DNA from: Leguminivora glycinivorella
Lineage: Eukaryota > Arthropoda > Insecta > Lepidoptera > Tortricidae
Direction: 5' to 3'
NCBI RefSeq assembly: GCF_023078275.1
Contig: NC_062974.1
Span: 20,947,119 to 21,011,118 of the forward strand
DNA: 64,000 bases
This document shows positions 56,201 through 64,000 of this stretch, piece by piece. Each line of letters starts with the position of its first letter. The stretch's first letter is position 1. The translations under genes were made by a program, and so were the position numbers. The notes beneath the pieces were generated by a model. That model saw nothing but the letters and a program-made list of their open reading frames with translations. It was not told where the DNA came from and did no database searches.

Positions 56201-59200
56201 TCGACTACAGTATACATACATACGTTACTTTGAATTTTATGTAAGTATTGTTTCATTTTTAAGAGAAACCAATTGGAATGAAATTTCAAAAAAAAAAATC
56301 TTGTCTTACGTAACGTAAAATTTCTAAGAAAGTTCTCCATTTATCAGTAATGTTCTACAACTTGTGTACTAAACTGGCAACTTTTGTATCCTTCTAAGAA
56401 GCTGAGAAAACCCGCCATGTTTAAGCCTTATAGGGAGGCTAGACGACACGACATCAGCGTCTACATGTTTTTATTCTGTAGAAGTCTCATCAATTCCCGA
56501 CAAGTATCTAAGTACCTAGTGAATACCAAATGACATCTAGTTAATAGATTCTTGGCGCCTCCAACAAAATGTACTGATAATTTAAACACTCTTGTTATCT
56601 AGAGAACTATCGGGTCTAGTTTTAAAATTACCTTGAAACTTTGAATTAACAAGCCAGCCTAACAAGTATTGGGAATTTTACATTAAAGAAATTATTAGTG
56701 CAATTAATGCTTCCTATCACGCTACGCTTTCCGCTCTTTAGTAACAAATCCGAGATAAATGGTACGATTTATTCAGTATATTATAGCTACCTATTTATGT
56801 ACATTAGGTATATTTATTACACTTATCTTTATGTCTGAGTAGGTATTACAGACGTACCGTTCTTCAGCTGAAGGCTCTTTCAACTTTTTGCGACTGTATG
56901 CCGTATAAAAGCAGTTAAAAGCTTTTTTTTTTCTCCTTCACTTTAATATATTCAAATGACTTATCAAAATACAGCTTATATAAATTTTTTGTTTGCCCGG
57001 GGCATCGTCCCTAGGACGCTTGCCGCGTTTCCTCGCTGTATGGCTAGCCGCTCAGCCGTTGTGCCAGGAAATTGGCCGTGCGTAGGTCACCAGACACCCA
57101 GACAAGTTTGGTGGAAACCTCCTTCACGAACTGCTTGGTGTCTAGCTGATTAGGTAAAGCTATATTTGGTTAGGTTATAATTGACAATGTTTAACAACAG
57201 TTCCTACTTCTATTTCAACGAACATAAGAAAAGAAAAGGCACGTATTTAACCGGGCGACTAAATAACCATAGAAATGGGTATCAAAAATAATAGTTTGGC
57301 GACTAAAATGGGGCCTCAAATTATTTAAATATGAGGCAGCATTTTAATGTCATTACGGCTACGGTTTATTCAGACGCGAGTACCAACTATTTATTTGGCA
57401 ACTGAATTATTATATTGGAAACAATTTAAGAGATACAGTTTAATCGGAAAACGGCTATCTATTAATATAAAATACACAGTTCTTTTAAAATATTTATATA
57501 GCAAATTAACATAAAAAGTACATTTAAAATTTATACATCGGCACTCATCACCTGAGCTGTCATTTTAATAAAAAAAAGAATTCTTATAAAATATAATGGT
57601 CGACAAAATATTATACTTATGGGTAAGAAATTAGGTGTTTGGGAGTGCTGGCAACTTCGACTCTATACAATGAATTTAACTTTTCATGACGTTTACTCTA
57701 TCGAATCTAAGTCCGGTCTTACGCAGTCTTGACATCAATCTGAAAGATTCATTTTTTTGGCAGGAAAACCTTACTTAGAATATGCCTTTTCATAAATCGT
57801 TCCGCAGATTTTATAATATCGAATCTTATGCTAGCATAATGTTAATGAGCAAAATAATCTTCTAAATTAAGAGTATTTCCGTAGATTTTTGTTTGCATAA
57901 TATTTAGGCAGTAAAAAGTTGTCCATCTTCTTCCTATTTCTGTTTTGATAATGAGTCTTGTGTGTTTGGGATGCAAGATACCTAACACTCCTCCTCGCTG
58001 CGCTCGTCGTCGAACCTAACGGTGCCTCTGGGACTGTATTTCATTTCCTTTTTGCTATTGTTGTTTTGTTCATACAAAGTACCTAAGAATTATGCCATAG
58101 CAAATTTAGTAGGACTTATATTCTACTAAAAAAATAATCTAACCCTAACCCACTTTTCTGCTAGCAGAAAATAATTCTGCTCTTGTACCTCTAATATTAT
58201 ACTATACGATTATCACGGTATTTTTTTTAAATACCATGTCGGTGGTAAACAAGCACACGATCGGCCTGATGGAAAGTTTAGTGGTCACCGTAACCTATGG
58301 ATGCCTGCAACTCAATGCGCGTATCATATGCGCGTTACCGACCCATTAGAAGGTTATACACTCCTTTTTGCTGTGTACTTATTATAAAATTATATGATAC
58401 GCGTTCCCTTATAGAGATATTTAAAAATAAAATAAAATAAATAAATAATGTTTTATTTCAGGCAACACGTACAGTTGTACACCCACATCAGTAAAATTTA
58501 ATTTAATAAAATTTAAATACTACTCGAGGTTTACGGGTCGCAAATACGACGTTTGAATAGAATAAACATATATTCGTGAACACAGGCAAGACAAAATACA
58601 CGTAATAACAACAAGACAGAAAGGAATGAAGTGCCACGAAATGACCTCACCTCAGCGTGTTGCTGGTGACTTCCAGCGCTGATCTTCCGATCCATCGGTA
58701 CGTAGCTACCATCAACCCGTTTTCATAAAAAAAAAACGATTTTATATGTGTTTTTAAAAAAAACATACTTCCCATTATTTTTTTTTAGTTGCCTCCGCAA
58801 TTTAAATACTACTTTAAACGATGAGCTAAGTATAATTATTTAGGTGCTAACATCTATATGACTACAAATATTAAAAATCTCACGCTTTAGAATACTAGGT
58901 GCCAATTATTATTTTAGTCGCCAAAGTATTGTTTAATGTTCCTCGGAAATATTTTTGTCGCTTGAAATTTGCTGCCGTTTTTTCAATAATAATGATGCTT
59001 AATATTTGAGGCTCATATATTTTTTTTGTCGCCACAATATTAAAACACAGCCAAATTATATTATTGTATGCCCGACTTAACTTCCCGTTTAATATTTTAG
59101 TTGCCCGGTTAATTATATGCCAAAAGAAAATACATAGGTGTTTACTGTTTAACTTACCGGTCTCCTCGTTAAGCTTTGCCACGTAAAATGCAGTTCTCCG

Positions 59201-59285
59201 ATGGTGGCCGGCACTGGCACCACAAAGTTCAGCGCGTAGAAGTTTATCTGTCCCTCTCGCACGTAGAACAGTTCCGCTGTTAGTC
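50129..59285 (-). CDS. drl: Derailed/RYK-family Wnt receptor pseudokinase (5' end missing)
   Basis: Five exons join in phase into about 512 residues, against roughly 600 for complete family members. They run from the middle of the WIF domain (ELFYVREGQINFYALNF) through its second half, with a Cys pair at LPCTH and KICLKD. A membrane segment follows (FYAGAGCAGAAILIAAVAAA), then a basic stop-transfer sequence and the pseudokinase. Kinase landmarks: glycine loop EGTFGRVYKG, lysine in VLVKTV (51444-51446), HKDISARN with Asp at 50995-50997, and DNA replacing DFG (50822-50830). RYK proteins bind Wnt5-type ligands at the cell surface and guide axons and muscle attachment (family knowledge); most lack kinase activity. 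The DFG change is typical for the family. Drl, Dnt and Drl-2 cannot be separated by eye, so the symbol is provisional. Confidence 0.92.
50565..50861 (-). CDS. drl: Derailed/RYK exon: activation segment to subdomain X
   Basis: 297 bp, acceptor GTGAACAG, donor GTAAGT at 50559-50564. Contains ADNALSRDLF with DNA for DFG, the RYK-specific YHCLGDNENRPIKW, ALEAL for APE, and DVWALGVLLWEL. The CLGDNE stretch places it in RYK rather than other receptor kinases. Confidence 0.95.
50975..51291 (-). CDS. drl: Derailed/RYK exon: kinase subdomains III-VIb
   Basis: 317 bp, acceptor TATTCTCAG, donor GTAAGT. Reads SLLLQEGCMLYGLRHERVLS through HKDISARNC. Between the alpha-D and alpha-E helices is a Gly/Pro-rich insertion ending SVPPPPPL, which I do not recall from fly or vertebrate members. 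Confidence 0.93.
51414..52100 (-). CDS. drl: Derailed/RYK exon: WIF second half, membrane segment, kinase N-lobe
   Basis: 687 bp (229 codons, phase 0 at both ends), acceptor TTTTGTTGCAG, donor GTAAAT. It begins LPYSLNVEV and continues with NIT and NVS glycosylation-type sites. The conserved Cys pair, the membrane helix and a Ser-rich juxtamembrane region follow. It ends in the glycine loop and VLVKTVAEHASQVQ. A 201-codon ORF overlapping its 5' part in another frame is a by-product. Confidence 0.95.
56994..57150 (-). pseudogene. Degenerate retrotransposon polyprotein fragment
   Basis: On the minus strand one frame reads TKLVWVSGDLRTANFLAQRL and, after a one-step frame change, LAIQRGNAASVLGTMP. 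I recall the AQR.S.AIQRGNAASVLGT phrase from retrotransposon-type proteins in animal genomes but cannot name the family. The GC-rich patch is foreign to the surrounding intron. The frame break and short length show a dead copy. Confidence 0.45.
58221..58385 (-). mobile_element. SINE-like element, copy 3 (minus strand)
   Basis: Starts with a T run (58220-58228, the poly(A) tail reversed), then GTCGGTGGTAAACAAGC and ATCGGCCTGATGG, reversed relatives of the 38.9-kb core. It ends with the module TACACTCCTTTTTGCTGTGT at 58358-58378. Confidence 0.6.
59158..59285 (-). CDS. drl: Derailed/RYK exon: WIF domain first half
   Basis: 128 bp, acceptor TCTTTTGTTTCAG, donor GTAAGT. Reads LTAELFYVREGQINFYALNF then VPVPATIGELHFTWQSLTRRP. 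The exon starts at codon position 2 and ends in phase 0, so it joins LPYSLN of the next exon exactly. The preceding exon must supply the signal peptide and about the first 30 residues of WIF. Confidence 0.93.
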
Positions 59286-60825
59286 CTGAAACAAAAGACA
59301 GAGTACATGAGTAATGGAAATCATTAGAATGTTTAGAAGAAACCATTCGCGATATTTTTTGGGTTTTCGAACAGAAAATACCAATAAGAATCTGTGTGAT
59401 GTGTCCCGCTGGGTGATTATTATTCAATCGGACTGCAGAAGACCGTGGTGAACGGAGAGCTTTTATACACAAAATAACGTCCTCATATGGTCGCCCTCAC
59501 AGCCATCGGGAACCGAGGAAGAAGAGAAGAATATAATAACCGACCTTCTTCAACATATCCCTAATACGAAACGTGATATAATATTATTGGACGACACAGT
59601 AATTAAAACAAAGATAATAATCTCTGAACCAGCAGACCAGCACGCATTTTTTTACCAGAGAAGCTATAGAGGCAAACTTCTACAAAATCAGTAAGCATAA
59701 ATAACACACGTGCGACGCCAGGCAGTCTACCGCATTTGCCGCAAATTCGGCAAGATGTCGCGTAAACAACAGACTGAAAGGGCATTCATAGATCAATCCG
59801 CATCAATAACGCACGGTCCGAAAAAGGCCAATACAAAGCCGCGGCGAGATCAAAGCAGTTCAAAAACACCGCAACTTGCGCCCGCGCCACCTGCCGACCT
59901 ATTCACAAAACTTATACGCAACTGTAAGATCTTCTTTAGTAAAACTTGACCTCCTTATCGTTTAAGATCACTGCTGTAACAGAATTGAGTCTTACACTGG
60001 TTTCCATGTGAAGTGGGTATTGTGAACACGCTTGGCTCCATGGGAACAGATAAACCGACATTTAAAACAAGTCGAGAATAAAATGGTAAATCGTCCAAAA
60101 ACCAGTAGCCCCGTATTTCATTTTTTATGGCCCTCGTTCACATCGTTAAATTGGAAGATCCCCGTTTCTGATAAGCTGCAGAACATGATTTTATTTAGTT
60201 GCTTTGATAAGGCCAATTTAATTAACCAGCTAGATATCTCTCTAGGTTTGCTCTCAGATTACTCCTGATTTAGCTGCGTGTCTTGAATTAACTATCTCCT
60301 CTCCTAAGTATTCTCCATTATAATATAAAATAAAAAAGTAACATATATATATATACATACGTACGTTGAAAGCTGTAAACAATAAAATATCACATTACTA
60401 ACACTTGGCTTTAAACTTAAGAAAGCAGTCGTAAAAAACAATAATTTCGTAATAAAGGTCTTCCTCCTTATAAAAATGATACTTCGTATGACCATTAAAA
60501 GTAATATGAGAAGATTTTACAAGAAAAGATTATGAGATATTTCCTGCCTTGCAGTATTTCCGAGAAACATTAATGTTTGCTGGTATCTCTTGTTATACTA
60601 GTAAAAGTATTTAATTTAATCTAAAGGTAACTCTAGTATAATGATCATCCTTTCGACCGATTTTAAACATGGCAATTGGATGACTTTTATATCATTTCTC
60701 AACTACTTACATAAGTATTTCATTCACACAATAAACCCGACAATCGGGTCGTGGTATAATTTGTTAAAGTGAAGATAAATTGAAAAGAAGACACCACAGT
60801 TATTAAATTATAGATAGTCATTATT
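59286..60825. other. Upstream intron or 5' flank of the Derailed/RYK-type gene
   Basis: I searched the minus strand for a signal-peptide exon ending in phase 1 before a GT donor and found none. Open stretches at 59710-59949 and 59603-59785 show no family features. Confidence 0.4.
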
Positions 60826-60966
60826 AACAAAACGAGAAATTTTAATTGTTTCCACATATTGGTACGCGAGTGGAATAAACTACCAGAAACAGTGATAAGT
60901 GCTCCCTCAGTGAACAGTTTCAAAAACAGACTTGATAAACATTTAAAACTAAAATATAAACATTAA
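60826..60966 (+). pseudogene. LINE (CR1/Jockey-like) ORF2 C-terminal remnant
   Basis: The plus frame reads LVREWNKLPETVISAPSVNS and then FKNRLDKHLK before TAA at 60964-60966. The W-N-x-L-P ... V-x-A-x-S-x-x-x-F-K-x-x-L signature closes the reverse-transcriptase ORF of many non-LTR elements. The 3' tail ends in TAATA-type repeats (about 61024-61054), as expected. Everything upstream of about 60826 is lost, so this is a 5'-truncated dead insertion. Confidence 0.8.
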
Positions 60967-61023
60967 GTATAGAACAACAAGTGCAGTGATATACACGCAT
61001 CAGCTATCAGCTGCTAGTGTATC

Positions 61024-61055
61024 AAATAATATAATATAATAATAATATAATATTA
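61024..61055 (+). repeat. TAATA-type microsatellite tail of the LINE remnant
   Basis: AAATAATATAATATAATAAT and following short units end the LINE insertion. Confidence 0.6.
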
Positions 61056-61303
61056 ACCAGTTTCGAATAATTATGCGAATATCCTCCAAAACACACTACA
61101 AGTTGCGAACCCTCGTTATAATCTGTTTGTTACCTATAACAATTAATTAATCTAATATATGGGGTCTGCTCGAATCGTATATTATGACTAAAACGGGTTT
61201 TTATTATAGCCCAGCGGATACGTGGACATTCAAAAAAGCCGCGTGCAGTGTAAGTGAGGCATAAATTTAGGGCTTTTTGGTTGTATTGCCACTACCCTAC
61301 CTC

Positions 61304-61396
61304 TACAGTCACGCTTATAAACATGTATACACTTTTTCAATTTATACCACTGGAATAAGCCGAATATGTTTATACTTATTTATGAACGGGACTGTA
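61304..61396. mobile_element. TA-flanked mini-transposon, diverged relative of 38250-38352
   Basis: TACAGTCACGCTTATAAACATG at the left and TTATTTATGAACGGGACTGTA at the right are imperfect inverted ends bounded by TA. Confidence 0.6.
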
Positions 61397-64000
61397 CTGA
61401 GCATTTATTGTCGCTAACGTTATAAATTATATCCTGTGTAAACTACTAATATAAATTTTATAGACGTAATAAGCAGGGTTCCCTCGTTAAATTCGGGGCC
61501 AAATTATTACCTATTATGGAAAGTAAACATTTACGGACAGTATAATAAAATTAATACAGTGTGTTTATTATTACAAGTTATAGATAAAATTGGTAATCAT
61601 AAATAAATATTATTTTTATTCATTATATTTAATTTAAGTTTTTTATTTTATATTACTTAAAGCAAATACTTATCCAAAAAACAATGATTTTATGCCATAA
61701 AATAAAACTAACGAAATATTTTTATACTCTGCTGAGTCCGCTGTTTTTTTATTTATAAAATATCTTGAGTAGTCCATTAACGCCACATGACACTCATTGA
61801 AATAACGCAATAATTTCAAATGATAAAATCCTTATGAGCAAATACCATTATCATAAAAAATCCGACTAGTCATACACCTTATTGCAACAAAATAAGGCAT
61901 ATGTGTTGTCAAGTCCGTTGCATTACATTCACTTTGCCGTGCCAACCGTTTCATGCAAATGAGATACTGTGGATGCGATAAAATTAATAATTTGACGCCG
62001 TTTATGGTTATTTGTTTGTTTGTCGTGACACGGCGATTACCTCTCATGTCATTTGCATACACGACAGTCATAATAACTGATAAGAAATGGACTCTAATTT
62101 GTGGTAATAAGCTTTATGGTTGGACAGTGAAACGTGTCGATGTCAAGACAACTCGCGCGACCACTAATCGAATCGACACCTTCCACTGTAAATTTATACA
62201 AGACGCATATTGATTATCTAAAAGACAACGCATCGCATGTGTCTCGATTTTTAGTACCTACTGAAATCCATTTAAATGTATACATCGTTTAGACATGTCT
62301 AGGTGTTAATTAATTATTGTAACTAAATTATGTATGCATTTTTCTCGATCAATTTCTCTTTTCTCCTGAGAAAAGGACATGACGAGATGCGAGTACTGTT
62401 ACTGTTTCCCATTCATGGAAGAGGCTGGTGAATTACTCCAGTTCCCGTAGGTACAAACTGTTGGAAATTACGTTAAGAGAAATACTAACTGAAATGAAAT
62501 AGAATACACGACACAGTGAAGACATTTTGTGAAATACCACAACTCGACGTCCCGCCAGTTTAGTGCCGTGCTACAAATGGTGTTAAGATATTCCAACCAT
62601 TAAGATGAAGACCGATTAAAAAATGCAGATGCCACGTAAATTACATAGTAAAGTTCTGTTATATACCCATGTTAAGTACCTACTTAAAAGGTCCCGAGCG
62701 CGGCTACCGGGCGCGGCGCGTTTGAAGCCACGGCAAAAAGAAGCTACGATACGACAAATAACAGAGATAAGCACCAAGCTCCATCGGCCGGCGCCCACTT
62801 TTTGCTCCTTATTTAAACTAATTTCTAAGAGAGCCGCTCTGAACTTCCCTTATCGCAAAATTTGTTAAAACGCATATAGGTTCATACGGCGCCGGCCTAA
62901 TATATCACCTTCCACTCATACGAGTCTTACATACTCTTTAGTGATCTTGAATCTATAGCTTCATCTGGATTGGAAGTGAGATTAGATGGCTATACGATAC
63001 CTACTGTATTATGAACTTACCCTCCCACCGCAAGAGGGGTGGTGAATAATAAAATATTAATAAAAGTCTATTGTGCTGCAAGAATCGTCGCGTGCTTCAC
63101 TATTGACGCTATAGCATTCGCACCTCCGAATAAAGCGCTCATTACATTCGTACAAAACCCCATTTGTAAGGATAAAATGGCGACGCACAATAGACTTGAT
63201 ATTTCATACGTCCCCTCCAAGATATAAAGATTTTAGGGCACAACACGGGCATTATTCTGAAATTATGCGAGGCGACGAAGGAAATAAAATAAAAGTGCAG
63301 AGGTGGTTGAATAAAGGTGTGCAGAGTTATGCACTCGAGTGAGGGGCTCGTCGGGAAAATGTCGTGGTTTATTATTCTGTCGCCTCCGCGCAAAATGCCC
63401 GCGCAAGGCAGTGTTTTTTTTAATGTATAATTTTATTAATAGTATCCTCAGATGCTCACTATTTATCATGTTATGGTAAAATTAGAGATACCAGGCCCAT
63501 GAAACAAAGTGACACAAGACACAAAGTACATTCTGCACAAGTGTTATCGTTTTTATGAAGAAGTGTTTCTGTCGTTATCGACAAAATTGGGGGACCTTTA
63601 TTTAAGGATGGTGCTGCTATGTCAATATAAGAACATTAAACATGTGCGCTTGAAGGCATGCAATAAGATTTTCGATTATTTGTTGTATTACTTGCATATT
63701 CAAAAATAAACCACCAAACAGACACGGCAGAGGTGAAGCAACAGGAAAACCACCAGACACTAAACGAACAACAGTTTACAGCCTCGCCACATCCCATAAC
63801 AAACGATAAGGTAATCATAATACGCATGCAGGGAGTTCAAATGGCGGACGCCGTTAACTTCGATACATAAAAACTGTATGTAATCGGTTCGATGCATGTT
63901 GCAATGGCGACAGTTTTATTGGTTGCTGGCGGAACGGGGCGTTATCCGGGCCAGTTAGAATAATCAACGTCAAATATGATGCCTTGTTACAAAGGAACGA
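61397..64000. other. Right flank, no gene recognised
   Basis: AT-rich to mixed sequence. GC-richer patches at 62690-62790 and 63340-63400 and ORFs of 60-86 codons show no family features. The missing first exon of the receptor gene was not found here. Confidence 0.5.

Larger units (their letters stand above)
52101..59157 (-). other. 7.06-kb intron of the Derailed/RYK-type gene
   Basis: Bounded by GTAAGT (59152-59157 on the minus strand) and TTTTGTTGCAG. It contains CpG-richer apparently single-copy sequence near 53000-53420 (possible regulatory DNA, unproven), a retrotransposon fragment near 57.0 kb and the SINE-like copy at 58.2 kb. No other host gene is recognised inside. Confidence 0.7.

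Noticed and set aside
59149..59472. 107-codon ORF extending upstream of the WIF exon
   Set aside because: Only 59158-59285 is family sequence. The upstream part lies beyond a clear acceptor and carries no signal peptide.

Overview
The window is AT-rich, intron-bearing animal nuclear DNA, almost certainly from a moth or butterfly. The evidence is one receptor pseudokinase gene of the RYK/Derailed family with insect-like sequence, two nuclear tRNA genes, and many repeat types I associate with Lepidoptera: TA-flanked mini-transposons, a Helitron-like element ending CTAGT, elements carrying TCCG or TCTG microsatellites, and a small poly(A)-tailed element with a GGCGGGCCGTAT core. No species can be named from sequence alone.

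Layout. 1-6477: intergenic, with a half hammerhead-like motif at the left edge, a fold-back element (1976-2520) and a SINE-like fragment. 6483-13828: a BEL/Pao LTR retroelement with identical 217-bp LTRs and a TAGGT target duplication. It has a gag-protease ORF, then a frame break, then a long ORF joining reverse transcriptase, RNase H, an integrase C-terminal part and an envelope-like protein. The integrase core is missing. 13834-24400: intergenic repeats, including a Penelope-like GIY-YIG fragment with a degenerate hammerhead motif, several hairpin mini-transposons and an ~81-bp minisatellite. 24400-42700: gene-poor, with a Helitron-like copy, a nested pair of opposed elements (30.66-31.77 kb), two tandem arrays and abutting mini-transposons. 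Four coding-like segments (one near 14 kb, the rest at 33.2-36.3 kb) could not be assigned to genes. 42746-45311: an inverted repeat with ~1.03-kb arms. 45.6-46.8 kb: tRNA-Ser(AGA) on minus and tRNA-Thr(AGT) on plus.

50.1-59.3 kb: the only host protein gene I recognise, a Derailed/RYK receptor on the minus strand. Five exons join in phase, from the middle of the WIF (Wnt-binding) domain through the membrane segment and pseudokinase domain to the stop codon. The exon with the signal peptide was not found and probably lies beyond 64000. The 7-kb intron and the right flank hold retrotransposon remnants and no other recognisable gene.

The strongest candidates for something unusual are the young BEL element that keeps an envelope but lacks the integrase core, its strand-biased excess of TGACA, the hammerhead-like motifs, and the 1-kb palindrome. 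Most host noncoding sequence here looks ordinary.
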